Assembly: GCA_019058295.1 (NCBI GenBank)
Contig: JAHPZI010000022.1
Location: forward strand, 133,083 to 197,082
DNA length: 64,000 nt
Direction: 5' to 3'
Source: Promethearchaeota archaeon
GTDB taxonomy: Archaea; Asgardarchaeota; Lokiarchaeia; Sigyniarchaeales; SOKP01
Shown one piece after another: positions 17,247 through 27,311 of the stretch. Both the position numbers and the translations under genes were made by a program. The stretch's first letter is position 1. Each line of letters begins with the position of its first letter. The notes beneath the pieces were generated by a model. That model was given only the letters and a program-made list of their open reading frames with translations, did no database searches and was not told the DNA's origin.

Positions 17247-20102
17247 TTAAAAAAACGCATCCATCTTTTTTATTCCTTTAATTTCTTCAAATGTAATACC
17301 TAACGCATCTAATACTTGTTCCAAAGCAGATTGTAATAGCTCACGATATTTTTTAGTATCTATATCTTGAAGTTTTGCTAATTCAAGTGCTTTAGCTCCG
17401 ATAGTACCTTTGCTTTTTATAAAGGAAATTACTTCGCCTTTTTGATATTCTTTACCAGTCGCTTCTTTTAATTCTAGTGCTGCGCGGACATGTTGCGGCA
17501 CTACTTTTGTATAGCCTGAAAGTTTTTTCTGTATTGCGATGTTTATCGCATAATCCTCTAAGGTGAAAGTATCTGGTTTCCCAATTTTCTTTAAATTATC
17601 TCTAACTATTTCAATAATTTCATTTTTAGCCTTGGAAAACTCATTATCATTTGTAATATTCTTTAAGATCTCAATCATTTGGCCAAATATGGTTTTAATA
17701 AAATCAGGAGTATTTCTTTTTTTAGCGAGTAATCCCTTGATATCTACATATTTAGTATCCTTATAGATACCTACATAATTTTTCTTTCTTTTAGAAAGCG
17801 CTAAAAATTGGTAGGTTTTTTCTTCCTCTAAATCAAGATCAAGTTCTTTTTTACTCCAATCTGATATTTCCTTCATCTGATTCTTAGAAGGATTCAATAA
17901 GAAGACGCTATCAGTGTCCCCGTACAGGACTTTTACGCCGAGTTCTTCTGATTTTTTAATTGTCTGCTTTATTGAGTATTGTCCTATACCAGTTGTGCTT
18001 TCTGCTACGGGTAGGCAAAATAATGGGAAATTTTGTGAACCAAAAACTCCATACGAACCATTAATAAACACTTTTAAAGCTTGCTGAATTGTAGTGAAGT
18101 AGCTACGTCTTTCATCAGATAAACTTTTCTCAACCGATTTTGGCTTGAAAAATTTCACCCGAATATCTCGGAAAAATCCAACAACATATGCAAATATACC
18201 CATTTTATGAGTACAAACATGATAGGGAATTCCTTTGATTAAATTTTCCGTACAATCAGTATGAGGGCATTGGACTGTTTCATAAGAAAGATTATATTCT
18301 TTTATAATTGAAGGGTAGAGTGATGCGAAATCCATAACTACAACATCATAATGAATACCTGGAACAGGAGGTATAACATAAGCTCCTGCATACGCTTTTC
18401 CCTCAATTGTGGCTTTAGAATAACCGCCTTTTTTTATTTCAGATATTTCTGAACGACGAGGGATTAAATAATTGTTTTGTCGATGTTCAAAATAGAAAAT
18501 ATTTTGTATCCATGCAGAGATTTGGTGCCTAATCATATCATGAATGGGCATTTTTGTCATTCTACATAGCAAAATTATAAGATTCCAGACAAGGGAATTA
18601 TTAAATTTTGTTAATTCGAGCGTTAATATAGAATCTTTTAAATTGTACCATGCTAAAATGCCATATCTCATATCATGAATTTCTTCTTCGTGTTTATATT
18701 TACCTTCTCCGAGTAATGCCGTGCTGATTGCTTCTAATGAACTACTCTCATATGCTCCTCCAAAGGCATAACCTGATATACTTCTATTGAAAAATAAGTT
18801 GAATACATCAATATGAATTCCTTTTCTTAAATCACATTCTGCTCTTGAGAGAAATCCATATCCTCTTTTAAAAACAATAGGATTCAGATCTCTGTCTATT
18901 TTTAATTTATTTGCTCGATGAAATAAGTAATTTAAGTCAAAATTATCTCCATTAAAAGTAATGATAATAGGATATTCCCACATTAATCTAAATACTTCAG
19001 TTAATAATTCCTTCTCGCTTTTAAAAAATGTTATTTTAGCTTCTTTAGGAAATTTTTCATGAAGTTCTATGTAAGTAAATCCCGCTCGTTCCAATACATA
19101 AACTTGATGTAATCCATCAGTAGCGACAAAAGAAACACTGATAACTTCTTGCTTCGCCATAACTGGATCAGGTATTTTATAATCCTTTGGACCTATACTT
19201 ACCTCAATATCAAGAGCCATCCGCTTAATATCAGGGATAGGAGTTAGAAAGATATTCAAATATTTTTTTGCAAATTTTTGCATTTCCGGTTCTTCTTCTT
19301 TAAACAAATTTATTAACTCATTAGCAATCCTCTCTGATTCAGTTTTATCTTCTCTAAATTCTACTTTTTCAATTTTTCCATTTTTGATACTATAAATTAA
19401 TCCCGGAATTAAACCAGTATCATAAATATAATTTAAATGATATCTAATATCTGCTTCCCATGCTCCTCCTAGAATTCCTCGAATATTCTTTCCAGATCCT
19501 CCAATGTCGAGAGGAGTCTTTCCGTATATCTTGGTCATTGGAATTTCTTTGTCAGTTAATAATTCAAACTTTTTAACGTCTTCAATTCTTACGAATCCAT
19601 CATAATTAGTTAATTCGATATTTGATTCTAAACTGGTTTTCGACTCCTTACTTAAGCAATAAGGCTCATGATTAGTAGTATCAATCCAAATTTTAATATC
19701 GTCAGTTTCTAAATCGTAAAATTTACAGTATGCTTTATTTTGTCCACCATCATAATCAACATCTAATAAAAGACCTTTTTCTAGATCCTGAACAATTTCA
19801 CCTTTTTCTATTAAATATCTGAGATATCGTTGAGCATAAGATTCTCCCTTCATCTGTTTTATTTCAAAATTATCTTCCTTTAAACCAAAGGGAATATCAT
19901 TACGTTTAAAATATAATTCATCAGGAATTTCTCCAGGAGCTTTAGGAGCTGTTTTAGGTTTTTCAGGCTTTTCTGCTTTTTTCTTAGTGGGTTTTTTTTT
20001 CGCAGGTTTCTTTTTTGCCACTGATTTCTTAGATCTTGACGTATCCATGAAAGAAGTGAGAGACTTCTGCTGTTTATCTTCTACTCTTTTCTTTTTTGCC
20101 AA
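17247..20102 (-). CDS. polB: Family B DNA polymerase, replicative type
   Basis: 951 residues with all catalytic motifs intact. Exonuclease: Exo I ALDIEVS (near 295), Exo II TFNGDNFDLNYL (near 380), Exo III YNLKDS (near 485). Polymerase: motif A DFASLYPSI (near 590), motif B KVFINGSYG (near 680), motif C YGDTDS (near 725). It is therefore a proofreading replicative polymerase. The first 55 residues are a lysine-rich, disordered tail with QKSLTSFM. The extreme C-terminus KKMDAFF resembles a relaxed PCNA-interacting peptide. Start is a TTG with GGTG six bases upstream. No intein is seen. It converges with the oxidase operon. Confidence 0.93.
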   Translation of the reverse strand: MAKKKRVEDKQQKSLTSFMDTSRSKKSVAKKKPAKKKPTKKKAEKPEKPKTAPKAPGEIPDELYFKRNDIPFGLKEDNFEIKQMKGESYAQRYLRYLIEKGEIVQDLEKGLLLDVDYDGGQNKAYCKFYDLETDDIKIWIDTTNHEPYCLSKESKTSLESNIELTNYDGFVRIEDVKKFELLTDKEIPMTKIYGKTPLDIGGSGKNIRGILGGAWEADIRYHLNYIYDTGLIPGLIYSIKNGKIEKVEFREDKTESERIANELINLFKEEEPEMQKFAKKYLNIFLTPIPDIKRMALDIEVSIGPKDYKIPDPVMAKQEVISVSFVATDGLHQVYVLERAGFTYIELHEKFPKEAKITFFKSEKELLTEVFRLMWEYPIIITFNGDNFDLNYLFHRANKLKIDRDLNPIVFKRGYGFLSRAECDLRKGIHIDVFNLFFNRSISGYAFGGAYESSSLEAISTALLGEGKYKHEEEIHDMRYGILAWYNLKDSILTLELTKFNNSLVWNLIILLCRMTKMPIHDMIRHQISAWIQNIFYFEHRQNNYLIPRRSEISEIKKGGYSKATIEGKAYAGAYVIPPVPGIHYDVVVMDFASLYPSIIKEYNLSYETVQCPHTDCTENLIKGIPYHVCTHKMGIFAYVVGFFRDIRVKFFKPKSVEKSLSDERRSYFTTIQQALKVFINGSYGVFGSQNFPLFCLPVAESTTGIGQYSIKQTIKKSEELGVKVLYGDTDSVFLLNPSKNQMKEISDWSKKELDLDLEEEKTYQFLALSKRKKNYVGIYKDTKYVDIKGLLAKKRNTPDFIKTIFGQMIEILKNITNDNEFSKAKNEIIEIVRDNLKKIGKPDTFTLEDYAINIAIQKKLSGYTKVVPQHVRAALELKEATGKEYQKGEVISFIKSKGTIGAKALELAKLQDIDTKKYRELLQSALEQVLDALGITFEEIKGIKKMDAFF

Positions 20103-20291
20103 ATAAACACCAATATCAGATGACTTTTTTATTTCTATATATAATTATTATAGTATTTATTAAAATTTCAACTATTTCTACCTTAATATTGAAATATCTA
20201 GTACATTTTTTTTTGTTTTTAACAGATATTAAATCAAAACGAGAATATAAAAAAAAAATATTATTTTTTTTGGTTTCGAGAACTAATTGTA

Positions 20292-20615
20292 CTACCAAAC
20301 AGCTGAAAATCCCCATGCCATAGCACCTAAAAGAAATAACAAACATATGGCACTAAAAACGGTTCCTAAAATTCCAAATGTTTTATTATCTTCAGCAGTA
20401 GCAATTCCAACAATTCCTAGAATTAGAGCTATGAAACAAAAGACAAGTAAAACAATTCCAAAAGTCGCTGCTTGGGCAACTTGAGCAGTAGCTACAGTCC
20501 CAGCAAATGCAGCAGATGCTATAGCTCGCCATATCATTACTGGTAAAATTATAAAAGTTAAGACACAAAGAACAAGTGATAAAACGAAAGAAGCAATTCC
20601 AACTCCATTTCCCAT
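20292..20615 (-). CDS. Small four-helix membrane protein
   Basis: 107 residues, nearly all hydrophobic, with about four membrane spans and a short polar loop (ATAEDNKTFG). GAGTGA lies six bases before the ATG. I do not recognise the family. It stands alone between polB and the TldE gene. Confidence 0.65.
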   Translation of the reverse strand: MGNGVGIASFVLSLVLCVLTFIILPVMIWRAIASAAFAGTVATAQVAQAATFGIVLLVFCFIALILGIVGIATAEDNKTFGILGTVFSAICLLFLLGAMAWGFSAVW

Positions 20616-20696
20616 ATAATTTCACTCTCTTTTTTGTTTAATTTTTTTATTGGATGTAATTTTTATTTACACAAAATTGTATTTAAACTTTTTTAC

Positions 20697-22076
20697 TCAT
20701 TTAGTTCCAGTCGTCATCCTTATTCCCTCAATAAGCATAAAAGGAGCAAATACGGGATTTGAAGTCGGACTTAGCCATGTAGAGACTTGTTTTAATTTTT
20801 TTCCTAAACCTATTGTATGTTCAAGCATGTGATAATGGTTGGAGTTAATACGTAGTTCTCTGACGGGTTCAAGAATTTTTCCTCTATTTTTTACTAAAAA
20901 CATGCCATCTTTAGGAATAGAAGATAATACTCCAGGAGGGGCATAACTCTGATAACGAGTGTACCACGTTGATGAAATTAATAAAGTAGGTTTCTCAGAA
21001 ATTTCCATTAATTCTTCTAAGGTGTGATCACCAGCTGCAAATACCGTATTGGAAGGTCTTGGCATTGTAATTCCGGCATTACCAGTTGATTCTTTATTTT
21101 TTCTTGTGAGAGATGTATTCGTAAAATATTGATGTATAATTCCTTTATTAATTAATAATGTCTTTTTGGTGGGGACACATTCATCGTCAAAAGGAGAGCT
21201 TTCTAAACCATATTCAATGGTTCCATCGTCCCATGCTGAGATATTTTCGCTGGCAATTTTATCACCTAATCTTTTTCCTATTAACCATGATAAACCCATC
21301 TTTCTGATGTATTCATTCATAGCTATTGATAATGTAGGAGCTTGTAATTCAGTAGATACTTTTGGATATATGATTATATTATATATGCCTGGTTCCGCTT
21401 TTTTACCACCGACAGCCATTTTACAAATTTTTCCTGCCTCTTCTCCAGCCCATATTGCATCAAAATCTTTATTTAAGTGAGTTGAACAAGATAAAGATTC
21501 TCCTGTCGCGTACATATCTTCCGCAAATGCTCTTATTCGAAAATTAAGATGTGTTCTTTTAAAGTTTTGTTCAATACCGGTACTAGTTTCTAAAAAAAAA
21601 TTAGTATCTCCAAAAAAGAAAGACCCAGCCACTCTCTTAGCTCCTTGGGTTATTGAAACATCTGTAGCTCTTTCAACAAGACCAATAGCTTTTTCACCCA
21701 AATTAGCGACTTTATCGTCAAAAATCTTACCTTGAATGCTCATATCATATTTAAGCGTTCCTTCTGGCAGTCTTTTGTAATATCTATTAATTTTTGCGAC
21801 ATTTAATAACTTTTCGCAATAATTTATGGTATTTTCGATTACATTAGGACTTAAATTGCTGATTGAAATTTCAGTTGTTCTTCTTTTTTTAGATAAAAAC
21901 AATACTAACTTGATATCATCCCAATTCTTATTAATGTCTATATTATTCTCAGAAAATCTGATTTGATTCTCTGATTTTATTATTCCTTTAATTACCCATG
22001 AATCACAAAATTGTTTTAGATGCTTTTTAGCAAGCTCCATTTTATCTGTTAAAATTTCAAACTTTTTTTGATTCAA
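20697..22076 (-). CDS. tldE: TldE/PmbA-type subunit of TldD/TldE protease
   Basis: 459 residues of the TldD/PmbA family. It lacks the HExxxH zinc motif that its neighbour carries, as expected for the TldE (PmbA) partner. Recognisable features are AERATDVSITQGAKR and the C-terminal 'TRYQSYAPPGVLSSIPKDG' segment. In characterised systems TldD and TldE form a heterodimeric metalloprotease that trims small unfolded peptides. The TTG start lies four bases after AAGGTGA. It follows the tldD gene by nine bases, so the two form an operon. Confidence 0.88.
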   Translation of the reverse strand: MNQKKFEILTDKMELAKKHLKQFCDSWVIKGIIKSENQIRFSENNIDINKNWDDIKLVLFLSKKRRTTEISISNLSPNVIENTINYCEKLLNVAKINRYYKRLPEGTLKYDMSIQGKIFDDKVANLGEKAIGLVERATDVSITQGAKRVAGSFFFGDTNFFLETSTGIEQNFKRTHLNFRIRAFAEDMYATGESLSCSTHLNKDFDAIWAGEEAGKICKMAVGGKKAEPGIYNIIIYPKVSTELQAPTLSIAMNEYIRKMGLSWLIGKRLGDKIASENISAWDDGTIEYGLESSPFDDECVPTKKTLLINKGIIHQYFTNTSLTRKNKESTGNAGITMPRPSNTVFAAGDHTLEELMEISEKPTLLISSTWYTRYQSYAPPGVLSSIPKDGMFLVKNRGKILEPVRELRINSNHYHMLEHTIGLGKKLKQVSTWLSPTSNPVFAPFMLIEGIRMTTGTK

Positions 22077-22085
22077 ATAATCACC

Positions 22086-23552
22086 TTATGCTAATTTAAC
22101 ATTTCTTAATCTAACATTGGGACCACCAGTCCAAACAGGACACCCTTGGCCTGGTTCTGATTTACCACAAAAGGCTCCTTCCCATTCCATCGTTTCTTCC
22201 TTTCCTTGAGCGTCAATACTACCAAATAATCCAGGTGATGAGATTTCGAGACCTGGTTTTAAAACTAGATTTTTAATTTCACCATTTTCTATTAAATATG
22301 ATTCTTGCCCTACATACTTAGATTGTAACCGCTTATCGTCAATATTCCATTCTGTGAAACTTTTCATGAAAATACCCAATTTTACATCCTCAATCATTTC
22401 TTCAAATGAATAATCTCCAGGTGCGAAATAAGTATTCGCCATCCTTATAATAGGTTCACGATCATAAGCCACAGCTCTAGCGGCAGCATTGCTATGAGTA
22501 TTAAAAACACTAGCAGTCTCTCGATTTAACAACATTTCATTAAAGATTCCATTTTTAATTAGCTCTCTTCTGTGAGCCTTTACACCCTCATCATCATATA
22601 AATAAAAACCATAGGAACCTGCAATAGTTGGATCTTCATATATATTAACACATTCATTACCAATTCTAAAGCCAATTTCATGTTCTCTTAAATATGATTC
22701 CCCTGCCTGCGCTCCTTCACGACCTAGAATCCGATCCGACTCATGCGGATGGCCACAATTTTCGTGAGATATTATTCCTGCAACTTTTGGTCCTAAAATT
22801 ATATCTATCTCACCTTCAGGAGGCTTTTTGGCTTCTATTATAATTTTCCCGAGTATATTAACTTTTTCTCTTACTTTTTCAATTAAATTCCAAGAAATTA
22901 ATTCGTTCCACCCTGCTGTTGTAGCAAAAGTACTCATAGATTGTTCATTCTTACCACCAGGTTGTATTCCTATAATGATGGGTATAAAAGCAACTCGTGG
23001 AACTGAACTAGAGATTTTTGCTGAATCAGAATTAATGTAATATGTATCTCTCTGCTCTGTAATTAAAACAAAAATATGAATAAAATCTACAGGATATTTC
23101 TTTTCAGAGAAAATTTTAATAAAATCTTGAATATATTCGATCTTTTCTTCTAAAGAGACTTCTATTGGATTAATATCATATTTGCTTTGCCATTTCGCTT
23201 CGTAAAATTTTTCTTCACTCATTTGAATGGGAGTTTTTCTCTGTTTGGCACTTCTTTTAGCCGTTTTATATGCATGATCTACAGCATTATAAATAGATTC
23301 TCTATTCAAATTATTTGTTGTCGCCATTCCCATTCCACCATTTACTAAGAGTCTAACATTGATTCCTATTTTTCTACTAAACGCATCTTTAGTGAGGTCA
23401 ATTGGTAAATTTCCAAGGTGCATTTTACCATTAAAAAAAGAGACAGTATCACTAATATTCGATTCTAATCTTACTTCTGCATAATCGCAATACTTTCCGT
23501 TAGATTGAGCATAATCCAATGCAGATTCCGCTAAATCTTTAAAGTTTTCCAT
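22086..23552 (-). CDS. tldD: TldD metalloprotease subunit
   Basis: 488 residues. The zinc-binding HExxxH motif appears as SHENCGHPHESD near residue 260, the hallmark of TldD, and a C-terminal region holds conserved Cys and Gly (FCGKSEPGQGCPVWTGGP). It acts with the downstream TldE. The ATG start has no strong ribosome binding site. Likely roles, by family knowledge, are maturation of ribosomally made peptides or general peptide turnover; no precursor peptide gene is evident beside it. Confidence 0.9.
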   Translation of the reverse strand: MENFKDLAESALDYAQSNGKYCDYAEVRLESNISDTVSFFNGKMHLGNLPIDLTKDAFSRKIGINVRLLVNGGMGMATTNNLNRESIYNAVDHAYKTAKRSAKQRKTPIQMSEEKFYEAKWQSKYDINPIEVSLEEKIEYIQDFIKIFSEKKYPVDFIHIFVLITEQRDTYYINSDSAKISSSVPRVAFIPIIIGIQPGGKNEQSMSTFATTAGWNELISWNLIEKVREKVNILGKIIIEAKKPPEGEIDIILGPKVAGIISHENCGHPHESDRILGREGAQAGESYLREHEIGFRIGNECVNIYEDPTIAGSYGFYLYDDEGVKAHRRELIKNGIFNEMLLNRETASVFNTHSNAAARAVAYDREPIIRMANTYFAPGDYSFEEMIEDVKLGIFMKSFTEWNIDDKRLQSKYVGQESYLIENGEIKNLVLKPGLEISSPGLFGSIDAQGKEETMEWEGAFCGKSEPGQGCPVWTGGPNVRLRNVKLA

Positions 23553-23693
23553 TTTTAGTCTTAATTTAAAATATTATTCTTAATATATTACAATAAAACA
23601 GAAAAGAATTAAAGCTTTTTATGGTTGTTTATTGCCTTTTTGAATGAAGAATTTAAGAACTATTAAAAAAAAAAGAATATTATACTTAGACCA

Positions 23694-24032
23694 TTAGTTT
23701 TTATTAATCAAACTCTCGATTTCTTTCAATAATAAAGTTTTTTCCGCAATAAACCAGTGCAGTTTTGATTTTTCTGGATGCTCATGGTAAATAATTTCTG
23801 ATAATTTCTTTACTTCTTCCTCAGTAGGCTTAAGAATTTCTCCATTAACATTTTCTCTTATTAATAAAACTAGGTTGTCAGTTTCAAGAGGCTGGATGTC
23901 GTATCCATTTTTTATATTTTTATTGATTGTAACACATAATTCCGCCAAATACCATACCGAGTCATCATATGATTCATTCGATTTATATCGGCGATAGGCT
24001 AGGTTAGTAACGTCTTCTTTTGTAAATGGCAT
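23694..24032 (-). CDS. Hypothetical helical protein
   Basis: 112 residues, soluble and mostly helical, with a central DNLVLLIRENVNGEI segment and a YHEHPEKSKLHWF motif. No family recognised. It is separated from tldD by about 140 bases and is divergent from the tRNA gene. Confidence 0.6.
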   Translation of the reverse strand: MPFTKEDVTNLAYRRYKSNESYDDSVWYLAELCVTINKNIKNGYDIQPLETDNLVLLIRENVNGEILKPTEEEVKKLSEIIYHEHPEKSKLHWFIAEKTLLLKEIESLINKN

Positions 24033-24192
24033 TTAAATACAACAAAATATATATAAAATTTTGAAACAGTGTATGTTTAACAAAAAAGATAGTTTTGTTT
24101 TTAATTATTTGTGTTAATTTTTAAAAGCTAAATAAACCACAAAATTAATTATTTATTCAGTTTTACTTAAAATATTATCAATATTTATAAAT

Positions 24193-24293
24193 GCCTCTGT
24201 GGCTTAGCGGTATAGCAGCAGACTTGTAATCTGCAGATCAATGCATAATCCTTGCGTGAGCAGAAGTCGGGGGTTCAAATCCCTCCAGAGGCT
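24193..24293 (+). tRNA. tRNA-Thr (anticodon TGT) with 29-base insertion in variable region
   Basis: Acceptor arms GCCTCTG (24193-24199) and CAGAGGC (24286-24292) pair fully; the D arm has GG in the loop. The anticodon stem GCAGA/TCTGC encloses CTTGTAA with anticodon TGT at 24225-24227. The T arm is GGGGG-TTCAAAT-CCCTC. CCA is not encoded. Between the anticodon and T stems are 34 bases where 5 are expected. The extra segment forms its own hairpin (ATGCA at 24241, loop, TGCGT), most likely an archaeal intron at a noncanonical position. A strict bulge-helix-bulge could not be drawn with confidence. A TATA-like TTTATAA lies directly upstream. Confidence 0.85.
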
Positions 24294-24336
24294 TATTTTA
24301 TATTACCATCTTTATAATTATAAAATAGGTTTTATT

Positions 24337-25680
24337 ATGGAGACTGAAAGCTTATACAAAAATCATTATAAATTTATTTTCGCCTTTTTTTACCTGATAG
24401 AAGGGTTTGTTCAGGGAATTCCTTTCTTAGTTTTTCCAGTATATTTGGCAACACTCTTAGGTAATAAATATGATATCGCGAAATTGTTAATTATTACCTC
24501 AATAGGGTATATTCCTTGGTCAATCAAGATTATAGTTGGTTTTTGCAACGATAAGTGGGGTTCAAAAAAATATGGTAGAAGATTTCCTTGGATTGCATGT
24601 TTTGGTGTATACGGTGGAATTTGGTGGATTATTTTGGCAATTTATTTGCCTGTGGATGAATCTATTTATTTGACACTAGGAATTTATGCTTTCATGATAG
24701 CCCTTGGCATGGCATTTTCCGATACAGCCCTTGATGGGCTCATTTTAGATACAGTCCCAAAAGAAAAATTAGGACAAGTTCAAGGTTACACATGGACGTG
24801 TTTATTATTGGGAATGGGGGCAGGTGGTATGTTATTAGGTTTAATCTTTCTTGCTTTAGGTATAATGCCTATTTTATTTGCTTTAACTGGTGTGCTGGTT
24901 ATTATTGCTTGTCTCTTAACTCGATTAATTAAAGAACCACCTTTAAAAAAAGTAGAAATAAAGGAGATGGGGAAAAATATCAAATCTCTTATTACCAAGA
25001 AGAAGAACTGGAAAGTTTATGGTAATTCATTTTTCGGAGCCATGGCAAATGTTATGATTCTTAGTTTTTTCGGATATCTTATATTAATTAATATAGGTAT
25101 AATTGAGGTAAATCAAACGATTTTGTCAATTAGAGAGGGTGAACCTGTTGAACTTTTAGGCTGGATCTCTGTATTTTATTTCTTTAGTGGAGTTGGAACT
25201 GTAATTGGTTCGATTATTGCTGGAAAACTTGTTGATAAAGGCAGAAAGAGAACTCTTACAATTGTTTATTTTATATATATACCTTTTTGCATTATTAGTG
25301 TAGTACCGTTTTTAATATCTGGAGAACTTATATTGGCGTTGATTTATGGTATAATTGCTATATTAATATTTGGGGCAGTTCAAGGAGCGCTAAATATAAC
25401 AACCCAAACTATAAACGGAGATATTTCAAGAAAAGAATATCCCGATTTAAAAAGCAGTTTTTATGCGTTGTTAATATCATGGTGGAATGGTGGACAAGCT
25501 CTCGGTTCATTCTTTGGGGCATTGATTTTTATATATTTCGCTTTTTATATAACAGATTTCAATATATTATACTTTTTAATATCTGTTTTTGGAGCTATCA
25601 CACTATTTATAAGCTATTTATCTTTTAGAGCAATTGATCCAAAAGATTATGAATTTTCCCATCATTTAGAAAAAGATTAA
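24337..25680 (+). CDS. Major facilitator superfamily transporter
   Basis: 447 residues with about twelve membrane helices. The segments WSIKIIVGFCNDKWGSKKYG and GRRFPWIACFG carry the MFS loop 2-3 pattern (G-x-x-x-D-x-x-G-x-R-x), and the second half repeats it (IIAGKLVDKGRKRTLT). I start it at the ATG at 24337, because an earlier in-frame ATG falls inside the tRNA. Substrate unknown. It is followed closely by the phosphatase-superfamily gene, so export or import of a phosphorylated or sulfated compound is possible but unproven. Confidence 0.8.
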   Translation: METESLYKNHYKFIFAFFYLIEGFVQGIPFLVFPVYLATLLGNKYDIAKLLIITSIGYIPWSIKIIVGFCNDKWGSKKYGRRFPWIACFGVYGGIWWIILAIYLPVDESIYLTLGIYAFMIALGMAFSDTALDGLILDTVPKEKLGQVQGYTWTCLLLGMGAGGMLLGLIFLALGIMPILFALTGVLVIIACLLTRLIKEPPLKKVEIKEMGKNIKSLITKKKNWKVYGNSFFGAMANVMILSFFGYLILINIGIIEVNQTILSIREGEPVELLGWISVFYFFSGVGTVIGSIIAGKLVDKGRKRTLTIVYFIYIPFCIISVVPFLISGELILALIYGIIAILIFGAVQGALNITTQTINGDISRKEYPDLKSSFYALLISWWNGGQALGSFFGALIFIYFAFYITDFNILYFLISVFGAITLFISYLSFRAIDPKDYEFSHHLEKD

Positions 25681-25697
25681 CGATTTGGTGAAATGTT

Positions 25698-27266
25698 ATT
25701 AATAAGATCAACAGGTTAATTTTTTGCATAATAGATAATGTTAGAGCTGAGCATTTCTTTAATTTCATAAATAGAGGTTTACTCCCTAATTTTAAAAAAT
25801 TAATGGAGGAGGGGATTTTTTCTAAAAATTGCATAACAGATTTCCCAACAATCACGTATCCAACACAGCAATCTTTGATTACAGGAACATATACTGGAGA
25901 TTATCGAAAGGAATTATGTCATGGCGTACCTTTGTCTGATTGGATGGGCCGTGATATTGCACCTCCAAAACTAAGATGCTATGCTTCCAAAAATTTACAA
26001 ATCTATAAAATGAATGAAGATTTGGGGCGTAATTGCCAGACAATTCTTGAAATGATTGACGAGGGAAATACGTCAAGTATAGTTCAGTTTATAAATAGAG
26101 GGGCTGACTTTTTTTTTCCAGAAAATAAAATCAAATTAGCAGTTTATTACTTACTATTGACACAAAAACGGTTTTTTTTAAAATTAATCGCTCTAGCTAA
26201 TACTATTATAGTTCAAAAATTATTAGAAAACTTTAAAAAACCAAAAAAATATTTTGGAAATAATGAGCCTCCTATTTGTTCAAATCTCTTATTTTTTACG
26301 TCAGATATACTATGTCATGCTTTTGGATATGACAATAAATATTATAAATTGAATTTAATCCATATAGATAAGCAAATAGGAATCTTAATAAGTGAATTAG
26401 ATAAAATGGGATATTTAGATGATACTGCGATTGCAATAACTAGCGATCATGGAAATTATAGAGCAGGGAAGACTGGAAGCTTAACAAATTTTTTTGAGAG
26501 TTTTGGATTAACACATTATCACCCTCGTAAAAATATAAAAGGTAATTTTAATTTATGCGGATTTGGTGGAGTGGGATTTCTTAATTTTAAAGGTGCTAGC
26601 TCACATAAATATGGTTGGAGTCATCCTACTATTAACGAACTTAAAAAATATGGTTCAAAACGAATCAATTTATTGGATAGTCTGTTTAAAATAGAAGAGA
26701 GTCATTTAATGTATTATAGAGATACAAATAACACTTACGATAAAGGAATTATTCATTTAAAGCGTAAAGATAGAACCACAGGAAATATTATGTCAGGGAC
26801 AATTGAATATAGAGGTACTGGAAATAATTATAAAACTAAATATATAGCCGAAGATGATAACAATGATATATTTGGATATAGCAACGATGATATAGCAAAT
26901 AAATTGATTGACAATCGCTTCCACTCTATAAATGAATGGATTGAAGGGACTTATCACCTTGATTTTCCAATGTATCCAGATTTAATTCCACGACATTTTA
27001 AAAATCCTCGAAGTTCTGACATTATTGTTAGCACTGGTGGAAAAGTTGTTTTTAAACATGAGAATGAAAAAAACAAAAATGAGCCTTTATATACTCACGA
27101 TATTGGTCTCAGAAAATGTGCTATTGTACCATTAATAATTGGAGGATCTAAAGAAATTCCATATAAAGAAATAACTTATTGTAAAACAACAGATATTGTT
27201 CCGACTTTATTAAAATTCTTAGGGAAAAGGGCCCATAAAAGTGTAATTGGGAAATGTCTAATTTAA
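25698..27266 (+). CDS. Alkaline-phosphatase-superfamily hydrolase, ATT start
   Basis: 522 residues if started at the ATT at 25698. The family head lies before the first ATG (25803): LIFCIIDNVRAEHFF carries the metal-binding Asp, then GLLPNFKKLMEEGIFS and the nucleophile region TDFPTITYPTQ. Later come ITSDHGNYR (metal site) and THDIGLRKCAIVPLIIGG. Type I phosphodiesterase/sulfatase members hydrolyse phosphate or sulfate esters. No ATG, GTG or TTG is available between the stop at 25689 and 25803. GGTGA at 25687-25691 stands six bases before ATT AAT AAG, so I take the ATT as start. A relic of a second copy lies at 30092-30196. Confidence 0.75.
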   Translation: MNKINRLIFCIIDNVRAEHFFNFINRGLLPNFKKLMEEGIFSKNCITDFPTITYPTQQSLITGTYTGDYRKELCHGVPLSDWMGRDIAPPKLRCYASKNLQIYKMNEDLGRNCQTILEMIDEGNTSSIVQFINRGADFFFPENKIKLAVYYLLLTQKRFFLKLIALANTIIVQKLLENFKKPKKYFGNNEPPICSNLLFFTSDILCHAFGYDNKYYKLNLIHIDKQIGILISELDKMGYLDDTAIAITSDHGNYRAGKTGSLTNFFESFGLTHYHPRKNIKGNFNLCGFGGVGFLNFKGASSHKYGWSHPTINELKKYGSKRINLLDSLFKIEESHLMYYRDTNNTYDKGIIHLKRKDRTTGNIMSGTIEYRGTGNNYKTKYIAEDDNNDIFGYSNDDIANKLIDNRFHSINEWIEGTYHLDFPMYPDLIPRHFKNPRSSDIIVSTGGKVVFKHENEKNKNEPLYTHDIGLRKCAIVPLIIGGSKEIPYKEITYCKTTDIVPTLLKFLGKRAHKSVIGKCLI

Positions 27267-27311
27267 TTAATAGAAAGTTATTATTAAAATTAGAATAAGA
27301 ATTTAAAAATA

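Noticed and set aside
20096..20346. Two overlapping frames of about 75 codons on opposite strands
   Set aside because: Mostly A/T homopolymer-driven sequence in the polB promoter region; neither has a ribosome binding site or family features.
24241..24336. Longer N-terminus of the MFS transporter
   Set aside because: The extra 32 codons lie within or just after the tRNA gene, and the membrane protein starts naturally at the ATG at 24337.
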